From: Pseudomonadota bacterium
Lineage (GTDB): Bacteria; Pseudomonadota; Alphaproteobacteria; UBA2136; JAPKEQ01
Length of the DNA: 64,000 nt
Direction of reading: 5' to 3'
NCBI GenBank assembly: GCA_036141575.1
Contig: JAYZXF010000003.1
Coordinates: 102,598 to 166,597 of the forward strand
A model generated the notes under the pieces. The model was given only the letters and a program-made list of their open reading frames with translations. It was not told the origin of the DNA and ran no database searches. The first letter of the stretch is position 1; every line of letters begins with the position of its first letter. Position numbers and translations under genes: made by a program. Shown here one piece after another: positions 54,073 through 61,653 of this stretch.

Positions 54073-55158
54073 TTATGCCGAAGAACTATATAATGTCGGA
54101 TCGCTACCAGCAGTTTTAGTTGCTGTGTATTTTTCAGTGAGTACAAGATAACGTGTCAGAGACTCTTTGACAGTCTCCCCATCTGCACGCACAAGGCTTG
54201 GAAGCTTTTCAAGCTTTTGCATCAACTCTTCTGAGGCTTCTGGCACAGCTGTAAGTGTCTTCATTGTTTCAATATCAGCAGAGCACTCAAGTACAAGATC
54301 ACAGCCCGCATTCAGTGCATTTGTAATGCGCTCAGGCACAGTGCCTTCAAGCGCGTCCATACCAACATCATCACTCACAATAAGCCCTCTCATGCCCCAC
54401 TCTTTCTGAATCACATTCTGTAAAATATGCTGAGAATTTGTCGCGCAAGCCTTATCTAAAGCCGGATATTCAATGTGCGCCGTCATGACAAATGGGCACA
54501 TAGCATTTTCTTTAAACGGTAGAGCATCAACGTCTAGCTCTTCCGCGCTCGCATTCACCACAGGCAGTTCCACGTGAGAATCGACAGCCGCACGGCCGTG
54601 ACCTGGTGCATGCTTAATCACAGGCCAAACGCCGCCAGCCATATGGCCACTAATTACGGCTGAGCAGAGCTTAGAGACAACTGCAGGATCAGTATGATAC
54701 GCACGATCCCCAATCACGTTGTGCATAATGTCATGTGCAACATCAGCCACAGGCGCACAGTTTGCCGTGATACCGTAACGAGACAGCTGCACTGCTGAGA
54801 TGAACCCACCAAGGCGCGCCCATTCTAGCGCTTCTTCAGGATTCACGTCATATGCCTTACCAAAATCAGACGCAGGTGGAAGCACAACATCCCAACGGAT
54901 ACGCGCCACACGGCCGCCTTCTTGGTCAATAAAAATAAGAGGAGGATTTGTTGGAGACAGCTCTGCAAGATCTGAAACAAGCTTACCAACCTGATCAGCA
55001 CTCACACAGTTATTGCCCTTCTGCTTACGGTTAAACAGAATAAAACCCATAGGACGCACATCTTCAATCACTGCCCTCACCTCATCAGTGAGCACAGGAT
55101 CTGGAATGGCCATAATAATTGGACGAGGCTTTTTCGCCTCTACAGAGTTGGGGCTCAT
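54073..55158 (-). CDS. nagZ: Beta-N-acetylhexosaminidase NagZ (GH3)
   Basis: 361 residues; cytosolic enzyme of peptidoglycan recycling that removes GlcNAc from anhydro-muropeptides. GH3 signatures: FIDQEGGRVARI, KHAPGHGRAAVDSH (mobile His/Asp pair; the usual KHFPGHG has Ala for Phe) and LIVSDDVGMDAL with the nucleophile Asp. Its ATG overlaps the SPOR gene stop by ATGA. Confidence 0.94.
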   Translation of the reverse strand: MSPNSVEAKKPRPIIMAIPDPVLTDEVRAVIEDVRPMGFILFNRKQKGNNCVSADQVGKLVSDLAELSPTNPPLIFIDQEGGRVARIRWDVVLPPASDFGKAYDVNPEEALEWARLGGFISAVQLSRYGITANCAPVADVAHDIMHNVIGDRAYHTDPAVVSKLCSAVISGHMAGGVWPVIKHAPGHGRAAVDSHVELPVVNASAEELDVDALPFKENAMCPFVMTAHIEYPALDKACATNSQHILQNVIQKEWGMRGLIVSDDVGMDALEGTVPERITNALNAGCDLVLECSADIETMKTLTAVPEASEELMQKLEKLPSLVRADGETVKESLTRYLVLTEKYTATKTAGSDPTLYSSSA

Positions 55159-55985
55159 GACTTCACCTTGAAGCAACCCTGTCCTTTCGCACTTAACTTG
55201 TTACAAAGGCTCTGTGCAGCAGAAGATGATTCAGCCCCAAAAAACTTAACACGGTAAACATTTCGGCCCTTTACAGAAGCTTTTTCAACAAAAGGTTTAA
55301 GATCACTTAAAAGTGAGCCATGCTTACTTGTAAATGTTTTAATCGCCTTATTTGCATCTGCTTCAGAACCGAATGATGCAAGCTGAACACCCCAGTTTCC
55401 AGATGTCGGCGTCACTGTTTTCACAGCAGTCTGAACTGGCTTAGGTGATGTTTTTGGTGCTGCTACAGGTTTAGGCTTCGCCACTGTTTTTGTTTCCTGA
55501 GCAATCAGCGCCGCCATAGGGTCGACTGTTGTTTCTGTCAGGTTAAACTCTTTTTTCGGCTGCTTTGGCGGAAGTTTCTGCACATCTTGTAGAGATGTCA
55601 CTTCTTCATTCTTCGCATGCTCAATCATCGTGTTCACGCGTGCTTCAGCCTTTGCAAGCTCTTCACCACAACGCACTTGGCCGTCTGGTGTTGTTGCACA
55701 AGTAATTTCGTTACCGGCTTTTTCAACAGGATTTGTTGTCTTAAGAAGGTCAAAGACTGCCATATCTTGATATGGCACATGCGCGCCCGTTTCTCCTTCA
55801 ACACGCTCTTTAAGAGGTGTCTTCGGAGCTGCTATAAGCCCTGGAGTGATATCTTCTGCCATGATGGCATCTTTATTGGCTGCCGCGTACCAAACCAATG
55901 CAACAAGCGAGACAACTGTCCCAATACCAATCATTGGCTTAAGCAGGCCACCGCCCATATCGTAAGATTTTTTCTTCTTTTTCAT
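55155..55985 (-). CDS. SPOR-domain membrane protein
   Basis: 276 residues from the ATG at 55985 (AAGGA upstream). Cytosolic KKKKK start, one membrane helix (~17-36), a long Pro/Lys/Thr-rich periplasmic linker, and a C-terminal SPOR domain (WGVQLASFGSEADANKAIKTF...YRVKFFGAESSSAAQSLCNKL) that binds denuded septal glycan. Two Cys pairs (C near EITCATTPDGQVRC; SLCNKL and GCFKVKS). Usual neighbour of argS and nagZ in Alphaproteobacteria; a cell-division or wall role is likely. Confidence 0.9.
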   Translation of the reverse strand: MKKKKKSYDMGGGLLKPMIGIGTVVSLVALVWYAAANKDAIMAEDITPGLIAAPKTPLKERVEGETGAHVPYQDMAVFDLLKTTNPVEKAGNEITCATTPDGQVRCGEELAKAEARVNTMIEHAKNEEVTSLQDVQKLPPKQPKKEFNLTETTVDPMAALIAQETKTVAKPKPVAAPKTSPKPVQTAVKTVTPTSGNWGVQLASFGSEADANKAIKTFTSKHGSLLSDLKPFVEKASVKGRNVYRVKFFGAESSSAAQSLCNKLSAKGQGCFKVKS

Positions 55986-56059
55986 CTTCTTTTCCTTATT
56001 GCTCTTACCAAGCATAAATATCTAATTACAAAAGTCTAACACAAAATGCTTTCAACAGC

Positions 56060-57763
56060 TTACATCTTCTCAGGTGCACTCACGCCCATTAAACCAAGCG
56101 AGTCACGCAGAACTTCACGTGCGGTTTCAACAAGCTTTAAACGAGCCGTTGTCGCTGTAACATCTTTTTCATCTAAGAAACGTACACTGTCATACCAGCT
56201 GTGGAACTGAGATGCGAGATCATACGCGTAAGCCGCTAAACGGTGCGGTTCACCAGCACTTGCCGCCTTCTCTAGGTGTAGAGGATACATCATCAAGTGC
56301 TTCATCAAGGTCAGCTCTTTCTCATGTGTGAGCGTGTTTACATCTACTGATGCATGGAGCTCAATACCCATTTCTTGCCTTTGACGGAATACGCTGCACA
56401 TACGTGTATGAGCGTACTGAACGTAGAACACAGGGTTCTCATTGTTCTTCTCAATAGCCTTACCAAGGTCAAAATCAAACTGAGTTTCTGGCTTACGGTT
56501 CATAAACCAAAAACGCGCAGCGTCAGGGCCAACATCATCCAAAATTTGGCGCAGCGTAATAAAGTTACCTGCACGTTTACTCATCTTCACAGGTTCACCG
56601 TTTTTCACAAAACGCACCATTTGCATCAACTTAATTTCAAGCGCTTTTTTGTTACCAGTCACAGCTGTGAGTGCACTTGTAAGGCGTTTCACCGCACCAC
56701 CATGGTCCGCACCCCAAACATTAATCAGGCGTTCATGGCCGCGGTTGAGTTTATCTGTGTGGTAAGCAAGGTCAGCACCGAAGTATGTAAACTCACCGCG
56801 TGAGTTCTTCATTGGACGGTCACTATCGTCACCAAACTCAGAAGACTTAAACAGCGGAAGCTCCTCCGGCTCGTAGTCATCTACAATTTTACCTTTTGGT
56901 GGCGGTAGAATGCCATCAAACACAAGCCCCTTCTCGCGAAGTTCTTCCATAATTTTTTCAGGTAGGCCTGTTTGCTGCATTTTGTACTCGCTGTAAAACT
57001 CATCAAATGCTGCAATGTTTAGGTCTGTAAGATCCTTCTTAATCTCACTCATCATCGCATCTACGCAAAATGCGCGAATACCCAGAAGCACCGCCTCAAA
57101 ATCTGTTTCCTTCGTCCACTTGTCGCCTTCAGCCGCTTTTAGCTTTTCAGCAATCTCAATCACGTAATCGCCAGGGTACGCATCATCAGGAATCTCTACA
57201 TTCTCACCAAATAGCTCACGGTAACGCAGCCATACAGAGTTTACGAGGGTACGAATCTGGCGACCTGCATCATTAATCAGGTATTCACGCCACACATCAA
57301 AGCCTGTTCTATCTAAAATGCGAGAAAGCACATCCCCAAAGATTGTGCCACGCATGTGACCGGCATGAATTGGGCCTGTTGGGTTGGCACTACAGAACTC
57401 AACCATCACCTTTTGGCCTGCACCCATTTTTGAAGCACCAAAATCTTCAACGCCATCAATGATGACATCCATCTGACCAAAGATCGCTTCAGGTTTCAGC
57501 TTCATGTTAATAAAGCCCGGGCCGGCAATCTCTACAGATTCAACTTGGTCCCAAGCTTCCATTTTACCCTTAAGGTCAGAAGCAATATCACGTGGAGGCT
57601 TGCCCACAAGTCGTGTCAGAACCATTGCAGCATTGGTTGCAAAGTCACCATGAGAGGCATCTTTTGGCTGCTCAAGCGTTACATTAGATGCATCTATATC
57701 TGGGTAAAGGCCAGCAATATCATTTACCAGCTGGCTTTTTAACGTATGGTACAAAGAACTCAC
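56060..57763 (-). CDS. argS: Arginyl-tRNA synthetase
   Basis: 567 residues, class I. HIGH-type motif in FCSANPTGPIHAGHMRG, KMSKS-type PVKMSKRAGNF, and the C-terminal DALR anticodon-binding domain. The start codon is GTG at 57763 (MSSLYHTLKSQLVN). Between dgt and the SPOR gene, all minus strand. Confidence 0.96.
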   Translation of the reverse strand: MSSLYHTLKSQLVNDIAGLYPDIDASNVTLEQPKDASHGDFATNAAMVLTRLVGKPPRDIASDLKGKMEAWDQVESVEIAGPGFINMKLKPEAIFGQMDVIIDGVEDFGASKMGAGQKVMVEFCSANPTGPIHAGHMRGTIFGDVLSRILDRTGFDVWREYLINDAGRQIRTLVNSVWLRYRELFGENVEIPDDAYPGDYVIEIAEKLKAAEGDKWTKETDFEAVLLGIRAFCVDAMMSEIKKDLTDLNIAAFDEFYSEYKMQQTGLPEKIMEELREKGLVFDGILPPPKGKIVDDYEPEELPLFKSSEFGDDSDRPMKNSRGEFTYFGADLAYHTDKLNRGHERLINVWGADHGGAVKRLTSALTAVTGNKKALEIKLMQMVRFVKNGEPVKMSKRAGNFITLRQILDDVGPDAARFWFMNRKPETQFDFDLGKAIEKNNENPVFYVQYAHTRMCSVFRQRQEMGIELHASVDVNTLTHEKELTLMKHLMMYPLHLEKAASAGEPHRLAAYAYDLASQFHSWYDSVRFLDEKDVTATTARLKLVETAREVLRDSLGLMGVSAPEKM

Positions 57764-57794
57764 GTTTCTTCTGTCTTTCTGTTATAAAATTTTC

Positions 57795-58970
57795 TTAAAT
57801 TTGAAGCATGTAGCTACCGTAGAGACGCGCATGCTCACGCACTGCACTACGGTCAGTCATCATACTGATATAATCAGCAACCGCAAGTGCTTTTGCAGCA
57901 TCGCTATCATCATCTTTCAAGCGTGCCAAAACCTTAGGCGGTAGAAGCTTTTTATGGTTCATGTGCGCATCAAACAGATCCTTCACAATTTGGAATGCAC
58001 GGAAGTTCTCTGCATTAATATGACGGTTACGGTAAACATTCGCGTACATGAAGGTTTTCATCTCTTTCATGTTCTCAGCCATTTTAGGGCTTACACCCAC
58101 CACCATTTGTCCAGCATTACGCACATCATCAACAGTTTGAATCTTCGCTTTGGTAATGTTGTGCTGCGTTGTTTTGAGGAGATCTTGTACATGCAAGCTA
58201 ATAGACTGCTTAATTGTCTCCTTAAACAAACGGCTTTCATCTGCACTTGGGTAACTGCTCTGTACACGGTCATACATACGTGCAAAGTATGGTAGGCCGT
58301 CCATAATTTGACGGAATGTCAGCATGCCTGTGTGCAAACCGTCATCAAGGTCATGGTGGTTGTAGGCAATATCATCAGCAATAGCAGCAAGTTGCCCTTC
58401 AAGTGAACAGTGCTTTGTCGGGTCCATATCACTCATCAATGGGTTTTCAGCTTCAACGCCTTCGAGAGGGCCATTGTGCTTAGAAATCCCTTCAAGAGAT
58501 TCCCAAGTCAGGTTCAAGCCATCAAACGCGCAGTAGCGGTTTTCAAGCTTACGAACAATACGCATAGCTTGGATATTATGGTTAAAACCGCCAAGGCCTT
58601 CCATGCATTCATCAAGTGCCTCTTCCCCTGCATGGCCAAATGGTGGGTGACCAAGATCATGAGACAAGGCAATCATTTCACCAAGGTCTTCATCAAGGTG
58701 AAGCGTGCGGCAAGCTGTGCGAGCAATTTGTGCAACTTCTAGAGAGTGTGTCAGGCGTGTACGGATATGGTCTGTTACCGTCACGTTAAAGTAAACTTGT
58801 GTTTTATGTTGCAGACGGCGGAACGCTTCACTGTGGATCACACGGTCACGGTCTCTTTGATACGGTGTGCGATCTTGCGACTCTGGTTCGCTAAAATCAC
58901 GCCCTTTAGAGTTCTTCCAAAGACATGCGTAAGGTGCTAAATCTCTATTGTCTGCTTTATGTTTTGCCAT
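57795..58970 (-). CDS. dgt: dGTPase-like dNTP triphosphohydrolase (HD domain)
   Basis: 391 residues. HD motif H...LSHDLGHPPFGHAGEEAL near residue 110, preceded by SEAFRRLQHKTQVYF and TRLTHSLEVAQIAR. Hydrolyses dGTP (and perhaps other dNTPs) to nucleoside and triphosphate. First gene of the dgt-argS-SPOR-nagZ operon. Confidence 0.93.
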   Translation of the reverse strand: MAKHKADNRDLAPYACLWKNSKGRDFSEPESQDRTPYQRDRDRVIHSEAFRRLQHKTQVYFNVTVTDHIRTRLTHSLEVAQIARTACRTLHLDEDLGEMIALSHDLGHPPFGHAGEEALDECMEGLGGFNHNIQAMRIVRKLENRYCAFDGLNLTWESLEGISKHNGPLEGVEAENPLMSDMDPTKHCSLEGQLAAIADDIAYNHHDLDDGLHTGMLTFRQIMDGLPYFARMYDRVQSSYPSADESRLFKETIKQSISLHVQDLLKTTQHNITKAKIQTVDDVRNAGQMVVGVSPKMAENMKEMKTFMYANVYRNRHINAENFRAFQIVKDLFDAHMNHKKLLPPKVLARLKDDDSDAAKALAVADYISMMTDRSAVREHARLYGSYMLQI

Positions 58971-59057
58971 GCGTGCTCTTGCCTTGCTTATTAATTTTCA
59001 CTACAGTGATTATTAAGTGGGACGAAATAAGTACTTTATCAACCCCTAAAATACGTT

Positions 59058-59085
59058 TTGCAGTATAACGTACATACTGTAACAA
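59058..59085 (+). promoter_or_regulatory. Predicted erpA promoter overlapped by a dyad
   Basis: TTGCAG (59058-59063), 16-base spacer, TAACAA (59080-59085). An inverted repeat CAGTAT-N7-ATACTG (59061-59079) covers the -35 and spacer and looks like an operator. The predicted mRNA leader would be about 160 bases. The remaining gap up to dgt (58971-59057) shows nothing else I can name. Confidence 0.4.
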
Positions 59086-59251
59086 GGCAAAAAATGTTAC
59101 TGCACTTAAAGCTCTTTCAGAGTTCGCTCAAACGTAGCGAAAATAATGGCTTTAAGGAACCGCAACGCAGTGCACTCCTATGTGCATGAGTAGCGGAAGC
59201 AGATAAAGGCATGATTTGCAGCAAGTATGAGTAGAATTATGGAAAAGCTTT

Positions 59252-59626
59252 ATGGTAAAAATTGCATTTGATGAACCTACACCACCATCACAAGATGATG
59301 CCCCTTCTGTACGCATTAGCGACATGGCCGCAAGCCGTATTGAGAAGCTCCTTTCAGATGAGCCTGAAGGCACAGTTCTGCGCATCAACATTACTGGTGG
59401 CGGTTGCAGTGGCTACAGCTATAACTTCAAGCTAGACAGCAGCACGTCACCTGAGGATATCACCGTAGAAAACGGTCCTGCCAAAGTTGTAATTGATCCG
59501 AACAGCTTTAATTTTATTAAAGGCTCAACGATTGATTACATCGATACACTAGAAGCCAGCCAGTTCATTATTAAAAATCCAAATGCCAAAACCAGCTGCG
59601 GCTGCGGCACAAGCTTTAGTATTTAA
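59252..59626 (+). CDS. erpA: A-type Fe-S carrier protein (ErpA/IscA family)
   Basis: 124 residues. The three cluster-binding cysteines are in TGGGCSGYSYNF and the C-terminal SCGCGTSFSI. Delivers Fe-S clusters to apo-proteins, which here would include complex I. An ErpA call fits the location next to dgt in Alphaproteobacteria, but IscA is possible. An extra ~20 residues precede the core domain. Ends at a strong terminator. Confidence 0.9.
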   Translation: MVKIAFDEPTPPSQDDAPSVRISDMAASRIEKLLSDEPEGTVLRINITGGGCSGYSYNFKLDSSTSPEDITVENGPAKVVIDPNSFNFIKGSTIDYIDTLEASQFIIKNPNAKTSCGCGTSFSI

Positions 59627-59633
59627 ACGTAGA

Positions 59634-59655
59634 AAAGCAGCCCGAAGGCTGCTTT
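59634..59655. terminator. Bidirectional terminator between erpA and the 183-residue gene
   Basis: Stem AAAGCAGCC / GGCTGCTTT, loop CGAA, followed by CTTTTCGATT. The same stem and flank recur at 60317. Confidence 0.85.
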
Positions 59656-59669
59656 CTTTTCGATTTAAA

Positions 59670-60221
59670 TTACCAGTCACCACCATAGCCGCCGCTGTAA
59701 ACTTTTGTTGCAACAGCAAAGCCAACAGGGTCATTCAGAATGCCGCCAGAGAGGTCAGGAACCGCAGAAGATGTCTTCTTGCAGGAACAGTCAGCCTGTC
59801 GAGGGGCTGGCCTTGCACTTCCCGCACCCATAAACATGCTCTCCAGTTCGCAGGCCTCCTCCTCAAAGGATTGGTCTGGCACAAAGCTCGGATTGCGGCG
59901 CATATACTCCTCCTGTTCCTGATCATTCATAATCCACCAAAGAACCTGAATATTAACACTCCCTCCAGAATATGAAGAAGACTGATAGAAATCATAACCA
60001 TCTACCGTCTTCGCACGCCAGAAAATGCATCCTTCTACGCGAACAAAGGGCACCGGCTTTCTCTCTTTAGGAGCCGCAGCCTTCACTTCAGAGGTCGTAG
60101 TTTTCACTGGATTTCCAGCAGAAGGCTGCGCCTTCACATCACCAGCCGAAGCCGATTTTGCAGTAAACACTGCCAAAGCGACACCACCAGCAACAAGACC
60201 CGCCAACGCAAAAAGTTCCAT
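59670..60221 (-). CDS. Secreted or anchored protein of unknown function, paralogue A
   Basis: 183 residues, N-terminal hydrophobic signal or anchor (FALAGLVAGGVALAVFTAKSASA), a Lys/Thr-rich linker, then a core with GYDFYQSSSYSGG, VLWWIMNDQEQEEYMRRNPSF, a Cys-containing region (CSCKK) and a Gly-rich C-terminus. Strong GGGAGG ribosome binding site. The YMxxNPxFxP-type core recurs in the next gene (paralogue B). No known family. Confidence 0.7.
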   Translation of the reverse strand: MELFALAGLVAGGVALAVFTAKSASAGDVKAQPSAGNPVKTTTSEVKAAAPKERKPVPFVRVEGCIFWRAKTVDGYDFYQSSSYSGGSVNIQVLWWIMNDQEQEEYMRRNPSFVPDQSFEEEACELESMFMGAGSARPAPRQADCSCKKTSSAVPDLSGGILNDPVGFAVATKVYSGGYGGDW

Positions 60222-60316
60222 CTCAACCTCCCAAGGTTTGATAAAGTAAAAAGAACGTAAGATCTTTGTGATCTATTTCATATATGGGGATCATTGGCCC
60301 CAATATCAAGTGTAAA

Positions 60317-60338
60317 AAAGCAGCCGGAAGGCTGCTTT
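60317..60338 (-). terminator. Intrinsic terminator of paralogue B
   Basis: Stem AAAGCAGCC / GGCTGCTTT, loop GGAA, T-rich on the minus strand. Nearly identical to 59634-59655 including the AATCGAAAAG flank, suggesting duplication with the gene. Confidence 0.8.
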
Positions 60339-60346
60339 CTTTTCGA

Positions 60347-60682
60347 TTATTCCGGACGGTATGTCGGGTTCTCTTCCATGTAGGCATCTTTATCCTTTCT
60401 GCTCAAACTCTTCCAGAGCTGAGTAAACCGAATAAATTTGCCTGTTTGGTGATTGCGATACTCATGACCTGCAACACGCGAGCTCCCAAGGTAGGTATAG
60501 CGCACCCCATTTACCGTGTACTCCTTTGCAGGGTTGGTAAATTCAGGTGGACTCCACGGCTCAGTCTTTGGCAGGTTTTCCAGTGCTTTTTGGCGCGCCT
60601 TACGACGACGTGCACCAAACAAAATCACCAGAAGAATACCAGCTGCTCCCAAAACAAGATAAGTCAGTATGTCTTGATCCAT
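60347..60682 (-). CDS. Small membrane-anchored protein of unknown function, paralogue B
   Basis: 111 residues from the ATG at 60682 (AAGGGG upstream): one N-terminal membrane helix (DILTYLVLGAAGILLVILFG), basic stretch ARRRKARQKAL, then a core ending GHEYRNHQTGKFIRF, LWKSLSRKDKDAYMEENPTYRPE. The core matches the middle of the neighbouring paralogue A (YMxxNP motif). No known family. Confidence 0.7.
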   Translation of the reverse strand: MDQDILTYLVLGAAGILLVILFGARRRKARQKALENLPKTEPWSPPEFTNPAKEYTVNGVRYTYLGSSRVAGHEYRNHQTGKFIRFTQLWKSLSRKDKDAYMEENPTYRPE

Positions 60683-60805
60683 AACAGACCCCTTCTGTAG
60701 AAAAACGTAAAAAGATAAAAAGACCGCTCGGTATAGCAATAAATTCAAGAGACTGTCAACAATAAGCGCAAAAAAGCAGCCCTAAATGTCAATAAAACAA
60801 GAGTT

Positions 60806-61633
60806 TTAGAAAATAGCGTCTTTAATAGTAGAGTAGTTTTCTGGGTGAGAGAGCAACCAGTTATCTGTTAGCTTCCAATTGTTCTGAAAATATTCTGAAC
60901 TCAACCTACCTAAAGGCTTGCCAGTAGATAAAGATTGAATATTAAAATCAGTATGCTTTGCAAAAGCAATAGCTACCGCAACATCCCAAAAAGAGTGGCT
61001 TTTTGTGAATGTCATGCCTGCAGATTGGCCTGCACATACTGAGTATGTTCCCTGCGCAGAGGATTCAGGCGAATTCACCCACACACCATTTACAGCACTG
61101 TCACTTTGCCAATCACGCCCTTTAAAACGATCGCTCTCTACAAAAACTTGAGAGGTAAGTTCATGCTTTTTAAGCGTTACTGGCTCAGAGTGCCCCGTTG
61201 CAATGTTTACATTTTCTATACCGTTTTCAGTACTCAAAAGAAGTTTGCCAATAGCTGGCATACATAGGCCTGCCATAAGTGGCTCACCATTTTTGTAAAG
61301 CGCAATAAAAATACCCCAAAGGAAGCGTCCCATCGCATATCCAGCAGTCCCATCTATAGGATCAACGACCCACTGATATTCACTACTTTCAAATACATCT
61401 TTTGGCGTACGCTCACCAATGCTTTCCTCATCAATAAGGGTTACATTGTCCAGCTCAAGGCATGGCAGTTTCTGTGCCATCTTAGAAATGGCAAGGTCAG
61501 ACTCAGTCAGGGCGTCTGTACCGCCCTTATACATAGTCTCAATACCATCTTGTTTTTCAAGAGCAAAGGCGCCAGCTTCCAGTAGAAATTTAGTCATTGC
61601 TTCTTCGCAAACTTTAATATCTACCTGAGACAT
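60806..61633 (-). CDS. Inositol-monophosphatase-family phosphatase
   Basis: 275 residues with intact motifs: LIDEESIGE (metal Glu), YQWVVDPIDGTAGYAMGRF and HSFWDVAVAIAFAKH. Could be a histidinol-phosphate phosphatase (HisN) or inositol/fructose phosphatase; the substrate is not clear. Ribosome binding site AAGGAGAAGG. 20 bases after valS on the same strand, so probably co-transcribed. Confidence 0.85.
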   Translation of the reverse strand: MSQVDIKVCEEAMTKFLLEAGAFALEKQDGIETMYKGGTDALTESDLAISKMAQKLPCLELDNVTLIDEESIGERTPKDVFESSEYQWVVDPIDGTAGYAMGRFLWGIFIALYKNGEPLMAGLCMPAIGKLLLSTENGIENVNIATGHSEPVTLKKHELTSQVFVESDRFKGRDWQSDSAVNGVWVNSPESSAQGTYSVCAGQSAGMTFTKSHSFWDVAVAIAFAKHTDFNIQSLSTGKPLGRLSSEYFQNNWKLTDNWLLSHPENYSTIKDAIF

Positions 61634-61653
61634 GGCACCTTCTCCTTTAATAT

